Positions 1 to 9,366 of a DNA stretch of 64,000 nucleotides are shown here, piece by piece. Made by a program: the position numbers and the translations under genes. Positions within the stretch are counted from its first letter, which is position 1. The number at the start of each line of letters is the position of its first letter. The stretch comes from Paracoccaceae bacterium (GTDB taxonomy: Bacteria > Pseudomonadota > Alphaproteobacteria > Rhodobacterales > Rhodobacteraceae): contig JAAFAB010000007.1 in the NCBI GenBank assembly GCA_018222585.1, positions 1 to 64,000 of the forward strand. Direction: 5' to 3'. The notes under the pieces were generated by a model. That model saw only the letters and a program-made list of their open reading frames with translations. It did no database searches and had not been told where the DNA came from.

Positions 1-2265
1 TATCACCTCGCAGCGTCAGAGCTCATCTACAACGTGGGCCGCAGACGCCGCTTACACAATAGCGGCAAGACTTCCGCGATGGTCGCTCTACGCATCTTTC
101 TCCTTTCGCCGAACCGCCTTGCACTGCGTGACGTGACGATCGCCAACTGGACTAAGATTGACCTGTTGGGTGAGGACTGGGAGACGGATGCCGAGGCGAC
201 AGTCGATTTTGACGCGCTCCTTCCCTCGGTGGACGTCTGGCTAGACGTGCCGCTTAGCGAGATTCAGCACGTCGTTCACATTTTGCCAACGCTGGATTGG
301 TCCGGCGGATTGCTCGGCGTTCGACTAAAATATCATGCCAAAGACTTGGAAAAGCTAAAGGCTGAATATCTCGCGCAGCGAAGTGCTGCTCGGGATGCGT
401 CAACTGCCGGCCCGAATGGAGAAGCGATCAAGATAGCGGTGTGGCCTCGCAACCTAACCGACTTTCTCGAACGGCGGTTGCGAGCGCATATCGAACTTTC
501 GGCTTATCCGCTTGATCCGGCTGAGGTCACGCCACCGGGCAAGAACGGTCTGGCTATACCGCAAACCCTGCCCGCCAGTGCTCTTGCATTCGATCAGCCG
601 CCTTTCAGGAAACTGATAAAGATCGACGAGATCGCGGCACAGCGTGACTTCGCCGATGCGGTCGGCAACGAAGGTGGAGAAGACAAAGGCGAGGCAACCA
701 GCCGTCGTTTTAAGCGCCGTTTGTCCGACCAGTTGCGCTCCTACTACGATCGCCATCTCGACCCATCCAAAACCCCGTCCGACAAGGATTATGAGGCGCT
801 CGGGGCAATACAGGCCGCCGAACGAAGCTTTGACGCGAGACTTGAGGCAGGCTTCGCGACTGCATTTGAAGAGTTAGAAGATCTTGGATATCCGGGGATG
901 AACAACCCCAAGCTTAAACTCTCCACGCTCCTTCGCGCGACGGATGGGCTGAAACATGGCTCCTCCGTACAGTATCAAGTCGCGGATCCTTCCGGTGATG
1001 GCACCAAGACCCTCAAACTCCCTGAAGACTATTCGGGTCTCGGTTATCAGAATCTGATCGCAATGGTGTTCATGCTGATGGGTTTTCGCGACGAGTGGAT
1101 GCGCGTCGAAAAGGCTGGCCTCCTCGAAGGCGTGGATGTGTCACACGAGATTCAACCTCTCCACTTGGTGCTTGTCGAGGAGCCTGAAGCCCATCTCCAT
1201 GCCCAGGTCCAGCAGGTCTTCATCAACAAAGCCTACAACCTTCTCAGAAAGCATCCCGATCTAGGTGCCGAGGAAAGCTACTGCACCCAGCTCGTCGTCA
1301 GCACCCATTCCAGCCATGTTGCGCACGAGGCCGATTTCGCGAGCCTGCGATATTTTCGGCGCCGAGCCGCTGCGAGCAAAGGAGAAACGCCAACCACAAC
1401 GGTCGCGAACCTCTCTCACATTTTTGGTGACGGCGACGACACAAAGCGCTTCGTAAAACGGTACCTCAAGGCGACGCACTGCGACCTGTTTTTCGCGGAC
1501 GGGGTCATATTTGTGGAAGGCCAAGCCGAACGCATCCTTGTGCCGCACTTCATTCGCCATCATTTCCCCGAACTATCTCGTCGATATGTCACGCTGCTTG
1601 AGCTCGGCGGCAGCCATGTGCACAGTTTTCGGGATCTGATCGATGCTCTTGGAATCGCGACCCTGATCATCGGCGACCTCGACGCTACTGCGGCAGTCAA
1701 GATCATAGACAAGAATGGCAAGGAAGCAACGCGCTGGAAGTCGGCGCGCCCCGAACAAGGCAAGGAGCAGCGTACCGCTAACTCTGTCCTCAAGGAATGG
1801 CATCCCAAGAAGAAGCTGATCGACGAATTGGTCGCGCTCGCGCCCGAAGGGCATGTATCGGACGAAGGAGAGGACTACGAGCTCTACGTCGCCTATCAGA
1901 AGCCGGTGAAAATCAAGTCCCTCGGTCCGGGCGATGACATCATCATTCCACGAACATTCGAGGACGCCCTGATCTTGGAGAACCTCGCCACTATCGGAAA
2001 TGTCGAGGGCTCTGTGACGTCGGTCAAGGTCAGATCCATCGTTGCGCAAGGCCTTTCGGGCGATGATCTTGAGGATGAACTGTTCGAGTTGTTGAAGACC
2101 GCTGAAAAAGCGGCATTCGCACTCGATTGTCTGATGATTGAGAACCCCACGGCCTTGGAACCACCGAGCTATATCGCGGCTGGACTTAAATGGTTCGAGC
2201 GGGCCGTCAGCAAAGATATTGCGGAAAGCGAACTCAAGACGGGTAAAGCAGATGGCGGACATTGA
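1..2265 (+). CDS. Gabija-like OLD-family ATP-dependent nuclease (GajA-like), 5' end cut by window
   Basis: The reading frame is open to base 1, so the true start lies outside the window; 754 residues are visible. The N-terminal part is an ABC/SMC-like ATPase. NSGKTS is the end of a Walker A loop, but the first glycine of GxxxxGK is not seen (RLHNSGKT). Walker B is LHLVLVEEPEAHLHAQ. The C-terminal part is a TOPRIM nuclease domain with VEGQAE (Glu506, counting from base 1) and GDLDAT (Asp559, Asp561). AAA plus TOPRIM is the OLD family layout, and in Gabija GajA is a DNA nickase controlled by nucleotide levels. The start codon of the UvrD-like helicase overlaps this gene by 14 nt, the gajA-gajB arrangement. 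It is longer than the roughly 580 residues of Bacillus GajA, so a class 2 OLD/UvrD relative outside Gabija proper is possible. Confidence 0.8.
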   Translation, partial: YHLAASELIYNVGRRRRLHNSGKTSAMVALRIFLLSPNRLALRDVTIANWTKIDLLGEDWETDAEATVDFDALLPSVDVWLDVPLSEIQHVVHILPTLDWSGGLLGVRLKYHAKDLEKLKAEYLAQRSAARDASTAGPNGEAIKIAVWPRNLTDFLERRLRAHIELSAYPLDPAEVTPPGKNGLAIPQTLPASALAFDQPPFRKLIKIDEIAAQRDFADAVGNEGGEDKGEATSRRFKRRLSDQLRSYYDRHLDPSKTPSDKDYEALGAIQAAERSFDARLEAGFATAFEELEDLGYPGMNNPKLKLSTLLRATDGLKHGSSVQYQVADPSGDGTKTLKLPEDYSGLGYQNLIAMVFMLMGFRDEWMRVEKAGLLEGVDVSHEIQPLHLVLVEEPEAHLHAQVQQVFINKAYNLLRKHPDLGAEESYCTQLVVSTHSSHVAHEADFASLRYFRRRAAASKGETPTTTVANLSHIFGDGDDTKRFVKRYLKATHCDLFFADGVIFVEGQAERILVPHFIRHHFPELSRRYVTLLELGGSHVHSFRDLIDALGIATLIIGDLDATAAVKIIDKNGKEATRWKSARPEQGKEQRTANSVLKEWHPKKKLIDELVALAPEGHVSDEGEDYELYVAYQKPVKIKSLGPGDDIIIPRTFEDALILENLATIGNVEGSVTSVKVRSIVAQGLSGDDLEDELFELLKTAEKAAFALDCLMIENPTALEPPSYIAAGLKWFERAVSKDIAESELKTGKADGGH

Positions 2266-4171
2266 GACTGCGCCGGCGGACTTCGATGATGGCGCTGACG
2301 CCCAGATACGAGACTGCTTGAACCCCGCCAATCCACAGAGCTTCTTCCTGTACGCGGGAGCGGGCTCAGGGAAGACGCGCTCGCTTAAGAACGCACTGGA
2401 TGCTTTCCGCGAAGATCACGGCACAGCTTTCAGGCGTAGCGGTAAGAAGATCGCGGTGATCACCTATACGAATGCAGCAGCCAATGAAATCGCTGAACGC
2501 GTAGGTGAGGATCCCGTGTTTCCGATTTCGACAATCCACAGTTTCTGCTGGAAGCATATTGGAACCTACCATAGCGACATCCAGGCGTGGCTGCTCGCGA
2601 CGCTCCCTGTCGATCTGGCCGAACTGCACGAGAAGCAAGCAAGGGGGCGCGCCGGCACCAAGGCGGCGCTGGATCGCGAACGCGCAATTGCCTCTATTAC
2701 GCGGCGTCTCGAATGGCTTAGAACTCCCCGGCGGTTCACTTACAATCCGAACGGAGACAATTTCGGCCAAGACTCGCTGTCCCATTCCGAGGTCCTGAAG
2801 ATCACGGCGGCGTTCATTGAAAACAAACCATCGATGCAGGCGGTCCTCGTCAACAAGTATCCCTTCCTGCTCATCGATGAGAGTCAGGACACAAACAAGG
2901 GCCTACTCGAGGCCTTTTTCGCACTCGCAGCTTCGAACAAGGGCATGTTTGCTGTGGGCCTGTTCGGGGATATGATGCAAAGGATTTTTCTCGACGGTCA
3001 TCCGGAACTGGAACGCCTGGTTCCGGAAGATTGGGCCCGTCCCGTAAAGCGACTGAACCACAGATCACCTCAGCGCGTGATCGCGCTTGGCAATGTGCTT
3101 CGCGCTCCGATTGATCATCAAAGCCAGGTGGCCCGCGAAGATAGCGATGTCGGGCTTGTTCGCTTGTTTGTCGCCTCCAGCAGCACGCCCGACAAGCCGG
3201 CGTTCGAGCGGCAGGTTCAGGAGCGAATGGCTGAATTTTGCGGCGATCCTGATTGGCGGGACCAAGCAGGAGTGAAGGCGCTCACGCTCGAACACCATAT
3301 GGCGGCGTCAAGGTACGGGTTCCTTGAAATGTTCCAGGCGCTTGACCGGGACTCGCGCCTATCGACCGGGCTTCGGACAGGAGAGATGGCGGGCCTAAGG
3401 CTTTTTACCGAACGCGTCGCTCCGCTAGTCGCGGCTGCACAGGCGAACAATGCCTTCGCGGTCATGGCTCACCTCCGCGCAACTTCTCCCCTTCTGAAGC
3501 GATCAGCGATTGCTGAGAGGTCGATAGCCGACGATCCGTTGCAGCCAATTCGTGCAGGTGTAGACGCGCTGCTGGGCCTCGACACCGAAAGCCCAGATGC
3601 AACCTTTCTCACCGTTCTCCAATGCGTGGCGGAACATGGACTGTTCGAAATTCCTGCTGCCCTGCAGCCGTTTGTCGCTGATGAACCGAAGGCCGATGCG
3701 GCCGCGCCTGAGCCAACTAGTGAAGATGCAGAGTCGAACGAGGAGGAGGCAGTCGCGGAGGCATCTCCCGAGAGCCTGGAGGCTTGGCGGGCATTTCTTG
3801 AGACACCGTACCACCAAACGGTCCCTTTCGCAGAATATGTCAGCGATCGTGGTCCCTTCGGAACCCATCAGGGCGTAAAGGGCCTTGAATTCGACCGCGT
3901 ATTGGTAATTCTTGACGATAGCGACGCGCGTGGTTTTCTGTTTTCTTACGATAAGCTGTTCGAAGCCAAACCGCTGTCGGGCACTGACCGCAAGCATCTT
4001 GCCGATGGCACCGAAGGCGGCATCACGCGCACGCGGCGCCTCCTCTACGTCACCTGTACACGAGCGCAGAAAAGCTTGGCGCTAGTCGCCTATTCCGAAG
4101 ATCCCGATACTCTCGTCGCCTCCGCACTTCGTAACGGTTGGTTCGAAGTTCATGAGATCGAACGATTTTGA
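2252..4171 (+). CDS. UvrD/Rep-type superfamily 1 helicase (GajB-like)
   Basis: A 639-residue protein. The ATG at 2252 is preferred over an upstream in-frame start because it begins just before the end of the nuclease gene and places Walker A near the N-terminus, as usual. SF1 helicase motifs appear in order: AGAGSGKT (residues 35-42), LLIDESQDTN (about residue 205), GDMMQRIF, NHRSPQRVI, THQGVKGLEFDRVL (about 535) and RRLLYVTCTRAQKSL (about 595). An acidic low-complexity stretch rich in Glu and Ala lies near residues 480-510, between the helicase lobes. Overlap with the OLD nuclease gene implies translational coupling and a shared complex, as GajA and GajB form in Gabija. GajB is usually about 500 residues, so this is a larger variant. 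The helicase assignment is firm; the system name is an inference from the pair. Confidence 0.82.
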   Translation: MADIETAPADFDDGADAQIRDCLNPANPQSFFLYAGAGSGKTRSLKNALDAFREDHGTAFRRSGKKIAVITYTNAAANEIAERVGEDPVFPISTIHSFCWKHIGTYHSDIQAWLLATLPVDLAELHEKQARGRAGTKAALDRERAIASITRRLEWLRTPRRFTYNPNGDNFGQDSLSHSEVLKITAAFIENKPSMQAVLVNKYPFLLIDESQDTNKGLLEAFFALAASNKGMFAVGLFGDMMQRIFLDGHPELERLVPEDWARPVKRLNHRSPQRVIALGNVLRAPIDHQSQVAREDSDVGLVRLFVASSSTPDKPAFERQVQERMAEFCGDPDWRDQAGVKALTLEHHMAASRYGFLEMFQALDRDSRLSTGLRTGEMAGLRLFTERVAPLVAAAQANNAFAVMAHLRATSPLLKRSAIAERSIADDPLQPIRAGVDALLGLDTESPDATFLTVLQCVAEHGLFEIPAALQPFVADEPKADAAAPEPTSEDAESNEEEAVAEASPESLEAWRAFLETPYHQTVPFAEYVSDRGPFGTHQGVKGLEFDRVLVILDDSDARGFLFSYDKLFEAKPLSGTDRKHLADGTEGGITRTRRLLYVTCTRAQKSLALVAYSEDPDTLVASALRNGWFEVHEIERF

Positions 4172-4472
4172 GCACGGACCACGGAGAATATGATCGATTG
4201 TCTGACAATTCGTCCAGCACCCAGCGACAGTACAGTGGGTCAGAAAACCTCCGCTGCCCTTGTGTTGTGAAGACCTGCTTCAGTCATCCGGATCACTTCA
4301 TGACAGGCGCCGCCGAACCTCTCACCAACCCTTAATCTTTCACCGCCAGCCGGCCCGGTCTGCTCCTCTTTGGTCTGACGGAGCTCCGCGATCGCGGCTC
4401 GTCATGCGCGATTGAGTTGGAGCCTTCCCATTCGTTGGTAGGTTCTCTATCCATAGCTAGAGGAGATATTTG
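4172..4472. other. Intergenic gap between the Gabija-like pair and the DUF2235 gene
   Basis: About 300 bases without a convincing reading frame, RNA gene or strong hairpin. The gap separates the nuclease/helicase pair from the next gene, so a separate promoter for 4473 is likely inside it. A clear Shine-Dalgarno AGGAG at 4461-4465 belongs to the downstream gene. Confidence 0.5.
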
Positions 4473-5633
4473 ATGCCGAAGAACATTGTCATTTGCTGTG
4501 ACGGGACGGGTAATGAAATTGGCGTCAAGATGTCAAATGTCCTCAAGCTGTATCGAACCCTTGAGAAGGACGACGACCAAGTTGTGTACTACGACCCCGG
4601 CGTCGGGACGCTAGGACAACGAAAGACGTGGGGACGACTTACCCAAAACGCAAGAGGCATATTGGGCCTCGCCACTGGCTATGGATTGGACGACGATGTC
4701 CTAGGCGCGTATCGCTTTTTGGCCCAGAACTACAGTGAAGGTGACCAGGTGTTTCTTTTCGGCTTTAGCCGCGGCGCCTACAGCGTTCGCATCTTAGCCG
4801 GCTTCATTCATCTCCTTGGGTTGCTGCGCCCGGATCAGCTGAATTACGTCGGCTACGCATTTGCCGCCTACAAGCGCGCCGCTATGGATGGGGAGGATCT
4901 TTCTGTCGCTTGGCATTTCCGAAGAATCGTAGGGGGGCGGACGATGCCGATCAAATTTCTTGGCGTATGGGATACCGTTGCATCGGTCATCGTGCCACGT
5001 CCAGACCGCTTCTATATCCCTAGCCTGGAGACGTTGCCCTACACACTGCAGAACCCCAGTGTTGAAGTCTTTCGTCAAGCGATCGCTATCGATGAATCCC
5101 GCCGGATGTTCCGTTTGCGGCCCTGGAAAGATGACCAAGATTTTAGGCCGAACCGCTTTTCGACGTCGGAGCCTCAAAAGCAGGACAGTCGACAGGTTTG
5201 GTTCGCGGGCTGCCATTCCGACATCGGTGGGGGGTATCCCGAATCTCAAAGCGGGCTGTCAAAGTTTCCGCTCCGTTGGATGACCCAACACGCCAAGGCA
5301 TATGGGTTGAACATAAATACGTCGATGTTCAATCATCTTGTAGAAGGGCGGGCGAGACGTGGGAGCGAGCATGAATACGTGGAACCTTACGCGGGTGCAG
5401 AGCTGCATAAATCAGCAACCGGTGCCTGGCGCATCCTCGAGTGGCTGCCCAAGGAGGTGAAATTGCGAGAGTGGCCGGCGCGCAAGGCCATGTTCGGATT
5501 GTATCTGCCGCACTGCGAACCGCGCTTGATTCCGGAAAATGCTCTTATCCACGAGTCGGTATTCCAGCGGAAAAATACCCTTCCAGCCTACCAGCCGCAG
5601 AATTTACCAAAATCATTTGAGATCGAGGCATGA
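4473..5633 (+). CDS. DUF2235 alpha/beta-hydrolase-fold protein (Tle1-like phospholipase family)
   Basis: A 386-residue protein; the ATG at 4473 follows AGGAG with 7-nt spacing and is preferred over the adjacent TTG. It has the DUF2235 hallmarks: N-terminal CCDGTGN, the nucleophile elbow GFSRG with Ser99, an Asp167 in GVWDTVA, and His248 in AGCHSDIGGGY, giving a plausible Ser-Asp-His triad. The family includes type VI secretion lipases of the Tle1 group, but no VgrG, PAAR or immunity gene is nearby, and no signal peptide or membrane segment is visible. It sits between a Gabija-like pair and CBASS genes, 67 nt before the 622-residue gene on the same strand. A lipid- or ester-cleaving defence effector is therefore possible, but that is inference; the substrate cannot be read from sequence. 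Confidence 0.85.
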   Translation: MPKNIVICCDGTGNEIGVKMSNVLKLYRTLEKDDDQVVYYDPGVGTLGQRKTWGRLTQNARGILGLATGYGLDDDVLGAYRFLAQNYSEGDQVFLFGFSRGAYSVRILAGFIHLLGLLRPDQLNYVGYAFAAYKRAAMDGEDLSVAWHFRRIVGGRTMPIKFLGVWDTVASVIVPRPDRFYIPSLETLPYTLQNPSVEVFRQAIAIDESRRMFRLRPWKDDQDFRPNRFSTSEPQKQDSRQVWFAGCHSDIGGGYPESQSGLSKFPLRWMTQHAKAYGLNINTSMFNHLVEGRARRGSEHEYVEPYAGAELHKSATGAWRILEWLPKEVKLREWPARKAMFGLYLPHCEPRLIPENALIHESVFQRKNTLPAYQPQNLPKSFEIEA

Positions 5634-5700
5634 GCGCGCGGAGAAACTGATTAGACCCCTACTGGTCATCCACCCAAGACCGGCAAGCTGAGAGATCCCA

Positions 5701-7569
5701 ATGGCAATATCCAGCGATCAATGCACACCGTACCTGTCTGTTGCGCTTTACCGTGCAAAAAATGAACAGGCGATTGGACCGAGCGATTTGCTCACTGCGA
5801 TCCGCGATTTTGCCAAGGAAAATGCTGAGAAGAAAGGCAAGGAAAAGCCTAGATTTCCGACTGTTCTGGACCCCTGGATCGAAGTTGAGGGAACGACGAT
5901 CGCCCTGGCGCACTATGTCGAAAAGAGAGTTCCGAGTTGGTTCGTTGGTGAAGGTATTACAGACACACTAAATCAGCTGATCATCGTCGCCAGACGCGGA
6001 AGTCTGTACGCCTTACTGTTCTCCGACAATGGCCTTCGAAGCTCGGTTTCAAAGAAGGTCTTACGAGCCGCCGACGGACCCTTTGCGAGCATCACGCGGC
6101 TCAGCTCGAGCCAGATCAACAAGGCATTTGTCGAGAGCGAGGTTCGGACGCTTTGGCTCAGCGGGACACACCGTCGAACCGCAATCAAGCCTGACTCTAA
6201 GATTCTCTCGGGACTCGAATTGGAGACCTCCCTCGATCCGCTTGGGGACCAGACCTATTACTTCAGCTCGGTCCGCAGTACGATGTCGCTATCAGACGAC
6301 TTGACGGGTGCGGTCGTCGGTGCAAGCCCGTCGGGAGGCCGTATCTGGATTGGCCCCACCCGGTCCTGGAACGAATTCACCAGATCCATCGGCATCATTC
6401 TCGACCGAGCGGCCACCTGCATGAACGATGCTGCGCGGCCGGACAAACCTCTCCCAATTCTCGCCTCGACGATCTCTACTCTAGATGGAATTGAGCAGCC
6501 CTACGACCTCGCGTTCATTGTACCCGAACAGGTGCACGATGGCGACGGCGAGGCAGATGAGGGCGAACTTCGATGGCTCCAGCAGTTTGGCGATGCAGCT
6601 CGGTTTGAGGTCACAGCCGTCGCCGGAAGCGCAAACTTTGAGGCTGACGTATACTGGGCAACAGACAGGCTTGGGCGACTGGCCTACGACTTCGAGCAAT
6701 CCACAGGCGCAGATATCCGACTCAAAATTCGGCAGGTGGACGGTTTCAACAACAATGACCGGGATCCTGAAATTCTTACGATCTGCCGGGACCCAGGAAA
6801 CCTCACGGTCTATTTCGACACGGGCCATACGTACTCGCGCGGTCATTTCTACGAAGCCCGCTTCAGAGACGCCAGGTTCTCCGACTGGCAGTGGGTTTCG
6901 ATGGCACACGATGAAACTGACTTTTGGCAAGAGAAGCCATTGGACGGCAAACGGTTTGCGGTTGAGAACACCGGCAATGCCGAAGACAAATCCCTTTTTG
7001 GCATGGTTGCAAGGCACTGGCCAAATCTGGCGGAACGAGGTCCGCAGACCGGCTGGCTCGTGTGCGACGACGGAGCCATGGAGTCGGCCGATTTCATCCA
7101 TATCGACGACGCGAGTAACCCGCCTGAACTGACATTGATCCACGTGAAAGGAAGCGGGTCTGACAAAAACAACCGCGGGCTGTCCGTGTCCGACTATGAG
7201 GTTGTCGTCGGTCAGGCGATCAAGAATCTCCGCCACATCGACCGCGGGTTGCTGCGAGAGAAGTTGGGGGCAAACGCCGACGGCGTACTTGAGAACGCAG
7301 TCTGGCATAATGGTCAAAGGCAGGAAAACCGAGGCGCGTTACTCGCCATGCTCGATGGGTTGGGCTCAAACATGAAAACGACTGTGGTTGTGTTCCAGCC
7401 GCGGGCGCGCCGTTCCGTTTTCAACAGCATTCGAGGAAGGATGGATGATGGTGACATGAACCGATCAGATGTCCGTCGCATGCAGCAACTGGATGCTCTT
7501 CTTCTCGGAGCGCGGGCTGATTGTTTTTCGCTGGGAGCGGAGTTCCGCGTGATTGCGGATGATAGCTAG
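5701..7569 (+). CDS. Unrecognised 622-residue defence-island protein with a possible PD-(D/E)XK-like nuclease motif
   Basis: I do not recognise this as a named family. No Walker motif, signal peptide or membrane helix is visible. Near the C-terminus, residues 452-485 contain Glu461, Asp464 in SADFIHID, then His481-Val-Lys483 in TLIHVKGSG. The spacing and strand pattern resemble the D...(E/Q)xK core of restriction-like nucleases, with His in place of the second acid, and a following helix carries Gln (VVVGQAIKNLR). The N-terminal 250 residues, including PSWFVGEG and GRIWIGPTRSW, vaguely recall regions accompanying large defence helicases, from memory only. The gene lies 67 nt after the DUF2235 gene and 92 nt before the CD-NTase on the same strand. 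It could be an extra CBASS effector, a partner of DUF2235, or independent. No strong Shine-Dalgarno precedes the ATG. Confidence 0.7.
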   Translation: MAISSDQCTPYLSVALYRAKNEQAIGPSDLLTAIRDFAKENAEKKGKEKPRFPTVLDPWIEVEGTTIALAHYVEKRVPSWFVGEGITDTLNQLIIVARRGSLYALLFSDNGLRSSVSKKVLRAADGPFASITRLSSSQINKAFVESEVRTLWLSGTHRRTAIKPDSKILSGLELETSLDPLGDQTYYFSSVRSTMSLSDDLTGAVVGASPSGGRIWIGPTRSWNEFTRSIGIILDRAATCMNDAARPDKPLPILASTISTLDGIEQPYDLAFIVPEQVHDGDGEADEGELRWLQQFGDAARFEVTAVAGSANFEADVYWATDRLGRLAYDFEQSTGADIRLKIRQVDGFNNNDRDPEILTICRDPGNLTVYFDTGHTYSRGHFYEARFRDARFSDWQWVSMAHDETDFWQEKPLDGKRFAVENTGNAEDKSLFGMVARHWPNLAERGPQTGWLVCDDGAMESADFIHIDDASNPPELTLIHVKGSGSDKNNRGLSVSDYEVVVGQAIKNLRHIDRGLLREKLGANADGVLENAVWHNGQRQENRGALLAMLDGLGSNMKTTVVVFQPRARRSVFNSIRGRMDDGDMNRSDVRRMQQLDALLLGARADCFSLGAEFRVIADDS

Positions 7570-7661
7570 CCAGGATTGTCGGCCATCCACAAAAACACCC
7601 CCGCAGGACCCTCGGGATCTCGTGTACCATTTGTCGCTTTGATTAAAAGGAGGCCATTTGC

Positions 7662-9203
7662 ATGGCGTTCACGCTGCCGAATACCCGACCCCTCGACGAT
7701 CTGCTCGAAGACCTTGTCGAGGAACTGCAGGTGCCGCCAGGCCGCTACGAGCAGGCCGAGAGAAGCTACAAGTCGCTTGGTGAGTGGTTGCACAGGCCGG
7801 AGTCAACCGTGCGGGAGAGCGATCCTGACGTTTATGTGCAGGGCTCATTCCGCTTGGGGACGGCGATCAAGCCCGCGTCGGACGAGGAAGACTACGACAT
7901 CGATATGGTCTGCCGTCTCGGCTACGAGAAGTCCTCCCTGAGCCAGGCGGAGCTCAAGCGGCGGGTCGGCGTCGAAATCAGGGCCTATGCAAAGCGCCAC
8001 GGCATGAGCAAGCCGGATGACGGTCGGCGGTGCTGGACGCTGGTCTACGCCGACGGTGCTCAGTTTCACATGGACGTTCTGCCGGCCGTGCCGGATTCCG
8101 AGAAGAGGCGATACCTCAGGGAAGCAGGTCCGGTCCTTGCCCGTCTCGGGGCCACCGCCCTCGCCATCACGGATAATGAACACCCTGATTTCCAGCGGAT
8201 TGCGGGAGACTGGCCGCGCAGCAATCCGAAAGGCTACGCTCTGTGGTTCAGGGATCGCATGGGCCAAGCCTTCCGAACCCGTGCCCTGAACGAGGCCCAC
8301 AAGATGCGGGCCAGCGTCGAGGAAGTGCCAACCTACCGCGTGCGCACGCCTCTGCAAGGGACCATCCAGATCCTCAAGCGTCATCGTGATATGATGTTCA
8401 GCGACCGAACTGACGAGAAACCGATCTCGATCCTGATTACGACGCTTTCCGCCCACGCTTACAATCAAGAAGATGATCTCTCTGGTGCACTCTTTTCCAT
8501 CCTCCGCAACATGGACAGGTACATCATGCAGCGCGAAGGTGTTGACTGGGTCGAGAACCCGGCCGACCCTGCGGAGAACTTCGCGGACAAATGGGAAAAA
8601 AATCCGGAGCGGCGGGACGCATTTCACGAATGGCTCGCGCAGGCCCGCGCCGATTTCGCGTCCGCTCACCGGGCCGCCACCGCCGATGTCGCGGGAACCA
8701 TCCTGAGCGAGCACATGGGCACGGCACTGGTCAATCGGGCCCTCGGGCGGCGCAATCCGGTCCAGAAATCGGGATACGTAGCGCCGCTTGTGCGCGCCGC
8801 CAACCTTATCCTAGCGCCGGCCTATATGCGCAAACCGCGCTGGCCCCATAAGCCGGAAGGCAGAGTCTCCATCGACACCGCGACATTCACGCAGAAGGGG
8901 TTTCGTCCCCAGCCTTTCATCAGTGGCGGCGCTGCATTGCCGAAGCACAGCTCACTGAACTTCAAGGCCGAAACGACCCTGACGGGCCGGTTCAAGGTTT
9001 ATTGGCAGGTAGTGAACACCGGGCGTGAAGCAGAGGTGGCAGATTGTCTACGCGGCGGATTCAACCTGGATTCAGCGGTGCGGGGCGGGCTGACCCATAC
9101 CGAGAGCACACTCTATCGCGGTCAGCACAGTATTGAATGTTTCATCGTCAAGAACGGTAAGCTGGCGGCGCGCAGCGGCCAGTTCATCGTCAACATCGCC
9201 TGA
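7662..9203 (+). CDS. CBASS CD-NTase (cyclic oligonucleotide synthase) with AGS-C sensor domain
   Basis: A 513-residue protein with an excellent Shine-Dalgarno (AAAGGAGG at 7646-7653, 8 nt before ATG). The nucleotidyltransferase core has GSFRLGT (Gly61-Ser62) followed by DYDIDMVC with Asp79 and Asp81, and a third Asp138 in FHMDVLP, the complete metal-binding triad of CD-NTases. The last 140 or so residues, from about 370, match the AGS-C domain often found at the C-terminus of these synthases, an immunoglobulin-like sensor module. On sensing phage the enzyme would make a cyclic di- or trinucleotide that activates the HNH-SAVED protein encoded next. No Cap2/Cap3 (E1/E2-JAB) or HORMA/TRIP13 genes are present, so this is a minimal synthase-effector CBASS unless the upstream orphan gene takes part. 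The nucleotide product cannot be predicted here. Confidence 0.92.
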   Translation: MAFTLPNTRPLDDLLEDLVEELQVPPGRYEQAERSYKSLGEWLHRPESTVRESDPDVYVQGSFRLGTAIKPASDEEDYDIDMVCRLGYEKSSLSQAELKRRVGVEIRAYAKRHGMSKPDDGRRCWTLVYADGAQFHMDVLPAVPDSEKRRYLREAGPVLARLGATALAITDNEHPDFQRIAGDWPRSNPKGYALWFRDRMGQAFRTRALNEAHKMRASVEEVPTYRVRTPLQGTIQILKRHRDMMFSDRTDEKPISILITTLSAHAYNQEDDLSGALFSILRNMDRYIMQREGVDWVENPADPAENFADKWEKNPERRDAFHEWLAQARADFASAHRAATADVAGTILSEHMGTALVNRALGRRNPVQKSGYVAPLVRAANLILAPAYMRKPRWPHKPEGRVSIDTATFTQKGFRPQPFISGGAALPKHSSLNFKAETTLTGRFKVYWQVVNTGREAEVADCLRGGFNLDSAVRGGLTHTESTLYRGQHSIECFIVKNGKLAARSGQFIVNIA

Positions 9204-9366
9204 TGCGGAATGCTGGCAAGATGAAGCGACGGAGGCCTTGTCATTGGTAAGACCCTCCCGGGTGAATTCGACTGTCCGCCAAGTATGAAGATGGTAACCA
9301 CCCCGACCCGTTCTAATATGAGATCGTTCGCCATTCCAAGGGCGGCCTGAATTTGGAGGATGACCC

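Noticed and set aside
4473-5633. Type VI secretion effector locus
   Set aside because: No VgrG, PAAR, Hcp, adaptor or immunity-like gene lies on either side; the neighbours are defence genes.
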